The translations under genes were made by a program, and so were the position numbers. Under the pieces are notes generated by a model. The model was not told where the DNA came from. It was given only the letters and a program-made list of their open reading frames with translations, and ran no database searches. Source: Candidatus Saganbacteria bacterium (GTDB lineage Bacteria > Margulisbacteria > WOR-1 > O2-12-FULL-45-9). From it: DNA of 47,116 nt. The stretch lies in the NCBI GenBank assembly GCA_016932255.1, contig JAFGDE010000024.1, positions 1-47,116 on the forward strand, given 5' to 3'. Shown here one piece after another: positions 8,067-17,021 of the stretch. The stretch's first letter is position 1, and every line of letters begins with the position of its first letter.

Positions 8067-9314
8067 ATGTACTATTCTGTGCCCCGCGGGACCAAAGATA
8101 TTCTGCCTGAAGAAGCATTGCTCTGGCAGGAACTGGAACAGACTTGCCGCGATATTTTCCGGCTCAGTAATTATTTGGAGATCCGCACGCCGATATTCGA
8201 GTCGACCGAGCTTTTTGCCCGCTCGATCGGCAAGACGACCGATATCGTCAGTAAAGAGATGTATGAATTCAAGGACCGCAAAGGCAGGAGCCTGACGCTC
8301 CGGCCGGAAGAGACTGCTCCGGTGGTCCGGGCCGGCCTTGAACACAGCCTGATCCGGCCTGATCAGGTCACTAAACTTTATTATATCGGGCCGATGTTCC
8401 GTTACGAAAGACCGCAGGCCGGCCGCCAGCGCCAATTCCATCAGGCCGGAGTAGAGGTCTTTGGTTCAGCCGATCCTCTGATCGATGTTGAGGTCATCCT
8501 GCTCAACCGCCAGCTCTTCTCCGCTTTAAGGCTAAAAGGTTTGAGCGTTAATATCAACAGTGTCGGCTGCAAAAAGTGCCGGCCTGAGTTCCGCAAACAG
8601 CTCAAGGATCATTTTAAATATAACATTAACAAGATGTGTGCTGACTGCCAGAACAGGCTGGAGCACAATCCTCTGCGCATTCTCGATTGTAAAGAGGCTA
8701 AATGCCAGAAATATATCGAGCTGGCGCCGGCTTCTGTCGACACGCTGTGTGATGAGTGTAAAGGGCACTTTGGGGCGGTCATCAAACAGCTTGATTATCA
8801 TCAGGTCAAATTCGTGGTGAACAAAAGGCTGGTCCGCGGCCTGGATTATTACACCAAAACATCGTTCGAGATCATTTCAAGCAATCTGGGCGCGCAGAAC
8901 GCTGTTTCCGGCGGCGGCCGCTATGACGATCTGGTCGCTGAGCTGGGCGGTAAGCCCACGCCCGCGGTCGGGTTCGCTATCGGCTTGGAACGGTTGATCG
9001 AGGTGATGAAGAAGGGGACGAGGGACGAGGGACGTGGGACGCAGCTGGACCTGTTCATTGCCACACTGGGAGATAAAGCCAGAGAGTTAGGCTTTGATCT
9101 GCTGATCAAGGCCAGGCAAAAGGGCAGGAGCGCGGATATGGACTATCTGGGAAAAGCGCTCAAGACCCAGCTCAAGCTGGCGGACAAGCTCGGTGCCAAG
9201 CAGGTCCTGATCCTGGGCGAGGACGAATTGAACAAAGGATATGGTATACTTAAGGATATGAAGACCTCAAAACAAACAGAGGTCAGGATAGATTCCCTTG
9301 AGGAGGTAGTTTGA
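8067..9314 (+). CDS. hisS: Histidyl-tRNA synthetase
   Basis: A 415-residue class II synthetase that charges tRNA-His. Class motifs are visible: motif 1 around EIRTPIFEST, LTLRPEETAPVVRA, motif 2 MFRYERPQAGRQRQFHQAGVE, the histidine-specific LVRGLDYYTKTSFEI and GGGRYDDL, and motif 3 VGFAIGLERL. The anticodon-binding domain follows from about residue 330. Four cysteines in CKKCRPEF and CADCQN, with a later CDECKG, suggest a bound zinc in the insertion domain. A tandem heptamer repeat codes for residues 317-326 (GTRDEGRGTQ) exactly in the linker between catalytic core and anticodon domain. It is followed at once by the zinc-ribbon gene and aspS. Confidence 0.95.
   Translation: MYYSVPRGTKDILPEEALLWQELEQTCRDIFRLSNYLEIRTPIFESTELFARSIGKTTDIVSKEMYEFKDRKGRSLTLRPEETAPVVRAGLEHSLIRPDQVTKLYYIGPMFRYERPQAGRQRQFHQAGVEVFGSADPLIDVEVILLNRQLFSALRLKGLSVNINSVGCKKCRPEFRKQLKDHFKYNINKMCADCQNRLEHNPLRILDCKEAKCQKYIELAPASVDTLCDECKGHFGAVIKQLDYHQVKFVVNKRLVRGLDYYTKTSFEIISSNLGAQNAVSGGGRYDDLVAELGGKPTPAVGFAIGLERLIEVMKKGTRDEGRGTQLDLFIATLGDKARELGFDLLIKARQKGRSADMDYLGKALKTQLKLADKLGAKQVLILGEDELNKGYGILKDMKTSKQTEVRIDSLEEVV
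9015..9042. repeat. Heptamer GGGACGA-type x4 inside hisS
   Basis: Four tandem 7-mers (GGGACGA, GGGACGA, GGGACGT, GGGACGC) read in frame in the interdomain linker of HisRS. Confidence 0.88.
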
Positions 9315-9315
9315 G

Positions 9316-9498
9316 ATGATGGATTTCCGTTGTAAACAATGCAACAGGCTCCTGGCCAAGGTTTCACCGCAGTCGGTGGTTGAGATCAAATGCCCGCGCT
9401 GCAAGGACCTCAACCGCTTCAGCCAGGAGATATTTATCACCATAGAAGAAGGACTGGACAAGGATAGATGTACCGAGACCGACAGTGTGGAGAGCTAA
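9316..9498 (+). CDS. Small Com-type zinc-ribbon protein
   Basis: A 60-residue protein with two CxxC knuckles, CKQCNRLLA (residues 6-14) and CPRCKDLN, spaced as in the Com family (named for phage Mu Com, a zinc-finger translational activator). GAGGAGG (9299-9305) precedes tandem ATGs at 9316 and 9319. It starts 2 bases after the hisS stop and its end overlaps aspS by 31 bases in another frame, so the three are translationally linked. Nothing around it is phage-like. A role in RNA binding or translation is possible from fold and location but is not shown. Confidence 0.75.
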   Translation: MMDFRCKQCNRLLAKVSPQSVVEIKCPRCKDLNRFSQEIFITIEEGLDKDRCTETDSVES

Positions 9499-11264
9499 GA
9501 AAAAAGGACGTTAAGTCGACCGTTACCCTGGCCGGCTGGGTCCATCGCCGCCGCGACCACGGCGGTTTGATCTTTATTGACCTGCGCGACCGCTCGGGCC
9601 TGGCCCAGGTCGTTTTTGACCAGAACAACAAGGAGCTGCACCAGCAGGCCGAGAAGCTGCGCAGCGAGTATGTCATCAGCGTCAAGGGCGAGGTCATCGA
9701 GCGCTCCAAGGAGACCGTCAACAAGAACATGCCCACCGGCGAGATCGAGGTCCGGGCGTCAGAGCTGCAGATACTAAATACTTCCAAAACCCCGCCGATC
9801 GAAGTTGCAGACCCGACCAACGAGCCGGACGAGACCATCAGGCTGAAATACCGCTATATCGACCTGCGCAAGGACAAGATGCGCGAGAACCTGATCTTCA
9901 GACACCGGGTGACCAAAGCTATCTCCGACGTGCTTGACCAGGAAGGTTTTCTGGAGATCGAGACCCCGTTCCTGACCAAGTCAACGCCTGAAGGTGCGCG
10001 CGACTTTCTGGTGCCCAGCCGGGTCAACCCGGGCAAGTTCTACGCCCTGCCGCAGTCGCCCCAGCTGTTCAAGCAGATCCTGATGGTGGCGGGCATGGAA
10101 AAGTATTATCAGGTCGTGCGCTGTTTCCGTGACGAGGACCTGCGCGCCGACCGCCAGCCGGAATTCACCCAGGTCGATATCGAGATGTCGTTCTGCAATG
10201 AAGGCGATGTTATCAACATGATCGAGCGGGTCATGACCCATACCATGGCCGCGCTGGAAAAGGACATCGATCTGTATCGCGGCAAGCATATCCCCAAGAT
10301 CAAGACCCCTTTTCCCAGGTTGACCTGGAAGGACGCCATCCGCCGCTACGGCTGCGATAAACCCGACACCAGGTTCGGCCTTGAGTTGATCGAGCTCTCT
10401 GACCTGGTCAAGGACGTTGAATTCAAGGTCTTTAAAGAAACAGTGGCAAAAGGCGGGATTGTCAAGGGCATCAATGTCAAAGGCGGTGCCAGGTTCTCCC
10501 GCGCGGAATTGGATAATCTCGAGGATCTGGCCAAAAAGCTCGGAGCCAAGGGCATGGCCTGGGTCGCCCTGACCGAATCCGGCATGAAATCACCCATCGT
10601 TAAATTCTTCAAGGTCGAAGAGATGAACGCCATTGTCGATCTGATGAAGGGCGAGAAGGGTGACGTGCTGCTCTTTGTGGCCGATAAACCAAAGATCGTT
10701 AACCAGGTGCTCGGCCAGGTCAGGCTGGAATTGGGCAGGAAGCTGGGGTTGATCGACAACAACCGTTTTGATTTTATCTGGGTGACCGATTTTCCGCTCT
10801 TTGAATACAGCGATACAGAAAAACGCTGGGTCTCGCACCATCATCCGTTTACCGCGCCGCACAGCAGCTGGGACGATATCGAAGAGCGCTTCATGAAAGA
10901 ACCGGGTAAGGTCAAGGCCCAGGCCTATGACTTTGTGCTCAACGGCAATGAGATCGGCGGCGGTTCGATTAGGATCCACCGCATGGACATTCAGCGCAAG
11001 ATCTTCAAGATCCTCGGTTTTGAGGAGGCTGAAGCAAAGAGACGGTTCGGCTTCCTCTTGGAAGCTTTGGAATGCGGCGCTCCGCCGCACGGCGGCATCG
11101 CGCTGGGCCTTGACCGGCTGGTCGCTATTCTGGCGGGCATGGAATCGATCCGCGACGTGATCGCTTTCCCCAAGACGCAATCGGCCCTCTGCCCGCTGTC
11201 AGGCGCGCCGGACGTCGTGGATAATAAACAGCTGGAAGAACTTCACGTCAAGACAGTGGTCTGA
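9468..11264 (+). CDS. aspS: Aspartyl-tRNA synthetase, bacterial type
   Basis: A 598-residue class II synthetase of the bacterial type. The N-terminal OB-fold anticodon domain starts CGELRKKDV...GWVHRRRDHGG, the catalytic core has PQSPQLFKQILMVAG and VRCFRDEDLRADRQPEFTQ, the bacterial GAD insertion spans about residues 290-410, and motif 3 is GIALGLDRLVAILAG. The start at 9468 is fixed by the MYRDRQCGELR N-terminus although it lies inside the zinc-ribbon gene. The His in RRRDHGG is the residue linked in other bacteria with non-discriminating AspRS that also charges tRNA-Asn. Its stop is directly joined to the convergent lipoprotein stop (TGATCA). Confidence 0.95.
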   Translation: MYRDRQCGELRKKDVKSTVTLAGWVHRRRDHGGLIFIDLRDRSGLAQVVFDQNNKELHQQAEKLRSEYVISVKGEVIERSKETVNKNMPTGEIEVRASELQILNTSKTPPIEVADPTNEPDETIRLKYRYIDLRKDKMRENLIFRHRVTKAISDVLDQEGFLEIETPFLTKSTPEGARDFLVPSRVNPGKFYALPQSPQLFKQILMVAGMEKYYQVVRCFRDEDLRADRQPEFTQVDIEMSFCNEGDVINMIERVMTHTMAALEKDIDLYRGKHIPKIKTPFPRLTWKDAIRRYGCDKPDTRFGLELIELSDLVKDVEFKVFKETVAKGGIVKGINVKGGARFSRAELDNLEDLAKKLGAKGMAWVALTESGMKSPIVKFFKVEEMNAIVDLMKGEKGDVLLFVADKPKIVNQVLGQVRLELGRKLGLIDNNRFDFIWVTDFPLFEYSDTEKRWVSHHHPFTAPHSSWDDIEERFMKEPGKVKAQAYDFVLNGNEIGGGSIRIHRMDIQRKIFKILGFEEAEAKRRFGFLLEALECGAPPHGGIALGLDRLVAILAGMESIRDVIAFPKTQSALCPLSGAPDVVDNKQLEELHVKTVV

Positions 11265-12578
11265 TCACTGCTGGACCGCGTACCGCAGCAGATATTCATC
11301 CGTGTGGTAATAGGCGATGTGGACCTTGTCATTATTATCGATGGTGATGGCCGTATCCTGGCCGACATTGCCGTCGTTGTCGATCGTTGAGAGGATCCAG
11401 CCGCTGCCGCCGATATTCTTGGCGTATTTTAGGTTGCCGTTGGTCGAGTCATAATAACTGATATGAGGATTGCCGGTGCTGTCCAGCGCCAGATCATTCT
11501 GTTCGCCCACACCGATGTTGCTGTCGACCACGCGTACGGTCCACAGGCCTAAACTGCCGAAAGCATACTTGAGGCGTTTCTGGGCCGCGTCATAATAACT
11601 GATATGAGCGATGTTATTGTTGTCTACAGCGATGGAAGTGTACCAGGCGACCGGGACACTGATATCAATGACCTCGCTGTCCCAGATACCGTTCTTATTC
11701 GTTGCGTAGCCCAGGTTTTGGCTTGATTCAATGAAGTAGCTGACATGGGCTTTGTTGTTGCTATCCAGGGCCAGGGAACAATATTTGCCGCGCTGAGAGA
11801 TCGATACTGTTTGGATGACCCAGGAGCCGCTCTGGTTGGTGGCGTAGCGCAGGGTCTCGCTTGTATCATCATAATAAGCGATATGTGAATGACCGTTGCT
11901 GTCCAGGGCGATCGAACTGAAGTAGCCAACATCATCGAGAGGATCATCAACGGTTGTGATCTCCCAGGAACCCGTGCTGTTCGTGGTGTAGGCCAGGGCA
12001 GAGTCGCGCGGCGCGTAATAGCTGATATGCAGTTTATTATTAGAATCATTGGCGATCGAGGTGTACTGGCCCACGTCCCAGTCACTGTCAATGATCTCGG
12101 TCTGCCAGTTGTCTATCTTGCCCCAGGCATGTTTCAGGTCTTCCTGCAGCCGGTCGTAATAGCTGATATGCACCTGGTCGGTGTTGATCCGGTCCATGAC
12201 AATGTCACAATAGATGTTGCCGGTGAACGTGCCGGTATGCGTAATGTTCTGCACATTGAACGTGCCGCCGGGCGTGATGACCGTTACGGTCGTGGAACTA
12301 AAGGTCACGGTCGTTGTTGACCCTGTGCCGGTAGTGGTCGTGTGGGTCGTTGTGGTGCTGATTGGTCTGGTGGTCGTGGTCCCGGTAATGGTGGTCGTGG
12401 TCGAAGCGTTCGGATTGCGGGGATTGCTCATGGCGACCGCGGCCAGGCCGCCTGCCACGGCCACAGTCAGGATGGTCGTGGCATTGTTATCCCTGCCCAA
12501 GGAGCCGCAGCCCTGGGAAAAGAACAGCGAGAAGACGAAGACCGATAATAATATGATGAGCGTTGCTTTTTTGACCAT
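11265..12578 (-). CDS. Thr-rich-linker lipoprotein with seven-repeat propeller-like domain (paralog 1)
   Basis: A 437-residue lipoprotein: hydrophobic signal, lipobox FSQGC (Cys near 24), a linker very rich in Thr (about residues 55-105), then seven repeats of about 45 residues. Each carries H-[IV]-[SA]-Y-[YF]-x then L-x-YA and G-x-W (for example HISYYDSTNGNLKYA). Seven such units suggest a seven-bladed beta-propeller held away from the membrane by a stalk. The ATG at 12578 is chosen because the earlier ATG at 12611 lies within the -10 box. Function is unknown; binding of surface partners or glycans is a guess. A paralog with the same build lies at 15681-16919. Confidence 0.8.
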   Translation of the reverse strand: MVKKATLIILLSVFVFSLFFSQGCGSLGRDNNATTILTVAVAGGLAAVAMSNPRNPNASTTTTITGTTTTRPISTTTTHTTTTGTGSTTTVTFSSTTVTVITPGGTFNVQNITHTGTFTGNIYCDIVMDRINTDQVHISYYDRLQEDLKHAWGKIDNWQTEIIDSDWDVGQYTSIANDSNNKLHISYYAPRDSALAYTTNSTGSWEITTVDDPLDDVGYFSSIALDSNGHSHIAYYDDTSETLRYATNQSGSWVIQTVSISQRGKYCSLALDSNNKAHVSYFIESSQNLGYATNKNGIWDSEVIDISVPVAWYTSIAVDNNNIAHISYYDAAQKRLKYAFGSLGLWTVRVVDSNIGVGEQNDLALDSTGNPHISYYDSTNGNLKYAKNIGGSGWILSTIDNDGNVGQDTAITIDNNDKVHIAYYHTDEYLLRYAVQQ

Positions 12579-12609
12579 ATTCCACGCTTTCTCGTCTGAT
12601 CCGATTGAC

Positions 12610-12618
12610 ATTATAGCA
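12610..12618 (-). promoter_or_regulatory. Extended -10 of propeller lipoprotein 1
   Basis: Minus strand TGCTATAAT (12618-12610), 31 bases before the chosen ATG; -35 is poor. Confidence 0.55.
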
Positions 12619-12647
12619 TAATGCTTGGAATATTCGAGCGAAGAATC

Positions 12648-12675
12648 TTGAAAACCTGGAACAGTATGATAAAAT
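12648..12675 (+). promoter_or_regulatory. Promoter of the candidate structured RNA / purA
   Basis: TTGAAA (12648-12653), 16-base spacer, TAAAAT (12670-12675). Initiation is expected near 12682, just before the long stem of the structured RNA. Confidence 0.6.
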
Positions 12676-12681
12676 ATTCCA

Positions 12682-12868
12682 GGATAGATAATTAAAGCCC
12701 TACTGTTTTCGTGATGTAGGACTAAATGTCTAAACCCAATTATATATGATAGGGGGCTTAACGCGTGTCAGGGCAGTACCCTGACCGGTGAGCCAAAACC
12801 CGTCAGGGACCCGCCATTATGTGTAGGGTTCAAAGACATCCCTCAACACACGAGACAGTGGGGTTTTT
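12682..12868 (+). ncRNA. Candidate rod-shaped structured RNA (6S-like or purA leader)
   Basis: About 185 nt that fold by eye into one long imperfect hairpin. The closing stem pairs 12694-12713 with 12849-12867 (about 19 pairs, one bulge, a few G-U). After an internal loop, 12726-12731 pairs with 12834-12839, 12733-12737 with 12826-12830, 12741-12750 with 12816-12825 and 12752-12756 with 12810-12815. A tip hairpin is 12767-12773 with 12779-12785. The 3' side of the closing stem ends in GGGGTTTTT, terminator-like. Size, rod shape and internal loops resemble 6S RNA, but a purA leader or attenuator is equally open. No coding sequence is seen in the 290-base gap. Confidence 0.5.
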
Positions 12869-12900
12869 ATTGCGAAATCACGAACAAGGAGCAGTGTTAG

Positions 12901-14178
<1,278 letters not shown>

Positions 14179-14185
14179 TCCTGTT

Positions 14186-14842
14186 ATGAACAAAGTTAAA
14201 GTTGTTATCCTTCTTTCAGGCGGCCTTGATTCGACCACCACGCTTTATTACGCGAAAAGCAAAGGTCATCATTGTCATGCCCTGATCTTTGATTACGGCC
14301 AGCGGCATAAGCGGGAATTACGTTCGGCTATCGCGGTAGTAAAGCGCGCCCGGGTTCCATGCCAAATCATCAAGATCAGACTACCCTGGAAGGGGAGCAC
14401 GCTGCTTGATACCAGAACCCGGATCCCAGAACCCAGAACCTTGAAACAGATCGGACAGAGGATACCGTCAACTTATGTTCCGGCCCGCAATATCATCTTT
14501 TTAAGTTTTGCCTTATCATATGCTGAGGCGATCGGCGCCAAAGCTATCTTCATCGGCGCTAACGCGGTCGATTATTCCGGCTATCCTGATTGCCGCCAGG
14601 AATTCATTAAAGCGTTCCAGAAAGTTGTCAGGACCGGGACGAAAGCGAAACAGATCAAGATAGAGACGCCTTTGATCGAAATGAGCAAAGCGCAGATAAT
14701 CGCCTTGGCGCTGAAATTGAGGGCGCCGCTTGAGCTGACCTGGTCATGTTATAAAAGCGGCAGGAAGCCTTGCGGCAGGTGCGACAGTTGCCGTTTGCGC
14801 CGGCGGGGGTTCGCCCAGCTTGGCCTGCGTGATATAATTTAG
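14186..14842 (+). CDS. queC: 7-cyano-7-deazaguanine synthase
   Basis: A 218-residue PP-loop ATPase converting 7-carboxy-7-deazaguanine to preQ0 in queuosine synthesis. The PP-loop is LLSGGLDSTTT (residues 8-18). IPSTYVPARNIIFLS is the conserved middle block, and the C-terminal zinc site is CYKSGRKPCGRCDSC. Length is typical. A four-unit heptamer repeat codes for residues 76-85 (RTRIPEPRTL) just before the conserved block. It starts shortly after purA and probably shares its transcript. queH, a later step, lies at 32856; the other queuosine genes are not in this window. Confidence 0.93.
   Translation: MNKVKVVILLSGGLDSTTTLYYAKSKGHHCHALIFDYGQRHKRELRSAIAVVKRARVPCQIIKIRLPWKGSTLLDTRTRIPEPRTLKQIGQRIPSTYVPARNIIFLSFALSYAEAIGAKAIFIGANAVDYSGYPDCRQEFIKAFQKVVRTGTKAKQIKIETPLIEMSKAQIIALALKLRAPLELTWSCYKSGRKPCGRCDSCRLRRRGFAQLGLRDII
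14412..14439. repeat. Heptamer CCAGAAC-type x4 inside queC
   Basis: Four tandem 7-mers (CCAGAAC, CCGGATC, CCAGAAC, CCAGAAC) that keep the queC frame open. The same motif in inverted form occurs at 39785-39862. Confidence 0.85.
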
Positions 14843-14849
14843 GACTGAG

Positions 14850-15680
14850 ATGAATATTTTTATCGATCCGCTGATAGTAGTTTGTTGTTTTACGGCGCTG
14901 ATCCATTTTGCCGAAACAATCTCGTCCTCGATGCGCCTAACCGGTGTGCGCACCAAGCAGCTGGCCTTGTCGCTTTCGTTCGTCAACGCCTCTTTATTGA
15001 TCTCGCGCATGTCTAATATGCTCCAGGCGCCGCTTTTAGGCGGCATGGTCGACACGGCGATCCTGATGAACGATGTCAGTGTGCTCTGGAACAATTTCAG
15101 GGTCATTATTTTTGCCGCTTTTGTCGGCAATCTGATCGGCGCGATCATGACGCCGTTCGCTGTCAGGGTCTTTTCCCGGGCGATGAAACGATTCAAGGAT
15201 ATCGGTCATATCCCGGGCCTGATCGTTTACGGGTTCAAGCCCAGGGTGATCTTCAGCATTTTAAAGGATTTCCGTCTGCCGACCCTGGATTCCTTTAAAG
15301 GGCTTTCCTTAAAAGGGATACCGACCTTATTCCTTTGGCTTAATCTCTTTATGGTCTCGATCTATGCCATTGGCGTGCTCTGTTCGCTCATGGCCGGCGC
15401 CCTGATCCCCAGCTATCGCATAACCGCGACTCAGCTGTCCGGTATTGTCAACGGCATCGCTACCATATTATTCACTCTGATGGTCGATCCGATCGCCGCG
15501 CATATAACTGACCAAGCGGTCAGGGGTGAGCGTCCCAAGAACGATGTGCGGACCGTGGTCTTTTATATAGTATTAGGCAGGGTGGTAGGTACACTGATCC
15601 TGTCCCAGCTCCTATTTGTGCCTGGCACTTACTATATTAAAGCAGTCACAGTTCTGGTCCGGGGTGCCTTTCTCAGATGA
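14850..15680 (+). CDS. amj: Amj-family (DUF2837) lipid II flippase
   Basis: A 276-residue membrane protein with about six hydrophobic segments. The opening (FTALIHFAETISSSMRLTGVRTK) and SRMSNMLQAP...GGMVD match the Amj/YdaH family of Bacillus subtilis, an alternate to MurJ that moves lipid II across the inner membrane for peptidoglycan synthesis. TATAAT (14833-14838) overlaps the queC stop and lies 11 bases before this ATG, so it may have its own short-leader transcript. Its TGA is immediately followed by the reversed stop of the convergent lipoprotein. In a genome that also had MurJ it would be a backup; that cannot be seen here. Confidence 0.8.
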   Translation: MNIFIDPLIVVCCFTALIHFAETISSSMRLTGVRTKQLALSLSFVNASLLISRMSNMLQAPLLGGMVDTAILMNDVSVLWNNFRVIIFAAFVGNLIGAIMTPFAVRVFSRAMKRFKDIGHIPGLIVYGFKPRVIFSILKDFRLPTLDSFKGLSLKGIPTLFLWLNLFMVSIYAIGVLCSLMAGALIPSYRITATQLSGIVNGIATILFTLMVDPIAAHITDQAVRGERPKNDVRTVVFYIVLGRVVGTLILSQLLFVPGTYYIKAVTVLVRGAFLR

Positions 15681-16919
15681 TCATTGCTGGCTGACATATT
15701 TCAGCTGTAAATTGCCGCCTTCACTGTAGCCGATATGTGCCTTGTGGTTCTCATCTATCTTGATCCTTACTTCCTGTACAAAAGTATTGGAAACAACCCT
15801 GTAGGTTTTCCAGCTGCCTGAACGATTGGTCACATAATCAATGTTACGATTGTTCGTGGCGCCTTCAACTGCCCAGATATAAGCGATATGTACGGTATTG
15901 TTCTCATTCCGGTCGACTGCTATGGAAACGTCAAAGGTACTATGTCCGGCGCCGTCCACCAGACGCTGGATCGTCCACGAATTATCGCTTCCCGTGGCCA
16001 GCGTCAGGTGTTCGCCAGTTTCCAGATAAGCAATGTAAGCCGTATCATCGCTGCCCAGGTCCATACTGACAACCTTTGCTGAATCGCTGACAGTATATGT
16101 GTTCCATGCACTGTTGACCAGTTTGCCGTATTGCAGTCCGTTGCTCTTGCAATAAGCCACTCGCGGGCTAAGATTTGTGTTCAATACTATGATCGGTCTG
16201 ACATCATTAACCATTTCATCTATTGCCCTTAGGTCCCAGTTACCGTTAGCATAATCATAGTCAGCATGGTAAATGTAGGTTTTATTTGAGGCTGAAATAT
16301 AATAGTAGGCAATATGCTTGTTTTGGTCGTCGTAAACAGCGATAGAACTGCGTTTGCCTGAGTTGTCCAGCGAGGAGATTGTTTTTAATGTCCAGCCGCC
16401 AGCAGCTTTGTATGCGTATTTCAGCGCCGTTGTATTGCTGTCATAATAACTAACGTGGGGATAGCCGCTGCTGGCCACGGAGATGCCTGGGTTATTGGTC
16501 TTTCCTACTTCGATTACCGAGGTGTCGACCAATTTGGTGTCCCAGCTACCATTAACATTATCAGCGTGAAAATTATCTTTCCCGAATTGATAGAAGAAAT
16601 GGGCTGAACCCAGATCCATATCAAAGGTAGAAGAGCTGTCTGCGACCGTTTCAGGCGAGTTGAATGCTATAACTGTTGTTGTGGTCGTTGAGGACGTTGT
16701 TGTGTTGGTTGCCAGAGTTGTTGTGGTTGACCCAACAACCGTGCTTGTCGTAGATGTTGATGTCGGTGTAAGTGTGGTTGAAGTTTTTGTCGTAGTCGTA
16801 GCCGTTGTTGTTGAGGAGTCGGTCGGAACGACCTTGCCGCAGCCGGTGAACCACCAGGCCAGCGAAATAACAATCGCCAGGATAATAGCTGATGAGATGA
16901 TAATGTTTTTCTTTGTCAT
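15681..16919 (-). CDS. Thr-rich-linker lipoprotein with seven-repeat propeller-like domain (paralog 2)
   Basis: A 412-residue paralog of the 11265-12578 protein: signal helix, lipobox WWFTGC, Thr/Ser/Val linker (about residues 33-85), then seven degenerate repeats (HVSYYDSNTTALKYA, HIAYI, HIGYS and others) ending KYVSQQ. GGAGG complementary to 16928-16932 lies 8 bases before the ATG at 16919; an upstream in-frame ATG falls inside that Shine-Dalgarno and is rejected. The repeats are more diverged than in paralog 1. Role unknown. The 3' end joins the amj stop through TGATCA exactly as paralog 1 joins aspS. Confidence 0.8.
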   Translation of the reverse strand: MTKKNIIISSAIILAIVISLAWWFTGCGKVVPTDSSTTTATTTTKTSTTLTPTSTSTTSTVVGSTTTTLATNTTTSSTTTTTVIAFNSPETVADSSSTFDMDLGSAHFFYQFGKDNFHADNVNGSWDTKLVDTSVIEVGKTNNPGISVASSGYPHVSYYDSNTTALKYAYKAAGGWTLKTISSLDNSGKRSSIAVYDDQNKHIAYYYISASNKTYIYHADYDYANGNWDLRAIDEMVNDVRPIIVLNTNLSPRVAYCKSNGLQYGKLVNSAWNTYTVSDSAKVVSMDLGSDDTAYIAYLETGEHLTLATGSDNSWTIQRLVDGAGHSTFDVSIAVDRNENNTVHIAYIWAVEGATNNRNIDYVTNRSGSWKTYRVVSNTFVQEVRIKIDENHKAHIGYSEGGNLQLKYVSQQ

Positions 16920-17005
16920 GGGTTTTTCCTCCATATGACTTGAATTTTAGCAGGTTTTGGGTTGTTAATCCAGTGTCCGACATTCCCTTAACCGGTTTAA
17001 TATTA

Positions 17006-17011
17006 TATAAT
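17006..17011 (+). promoter_or_regulatory. -10 box of ribF
   Basis: TATAAT lies 10 bases before the ribF ATG, with no good -35 and no Shine-Dalgarno. Confidence 0.5.
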
Positions 17012-17021
17012 AGTAATCCTT

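Noticed and set aside
12822-12845. GGGTTCAAAGACATCCC as a tRNA T-arm, suggesting tmRNA or a tRNA before purA
   Set aside because: The loop would be too long, there is no acceptor stem or CCA end, and the bases pair better in the long rod structure.
16660-16938. Open frame rich in Val on the plus strand opposite the Thr-rich linker
   Set aside because: It is the complement of ACN-rich Thr codons of the lipoprotein linker; low complexity, no start signal.
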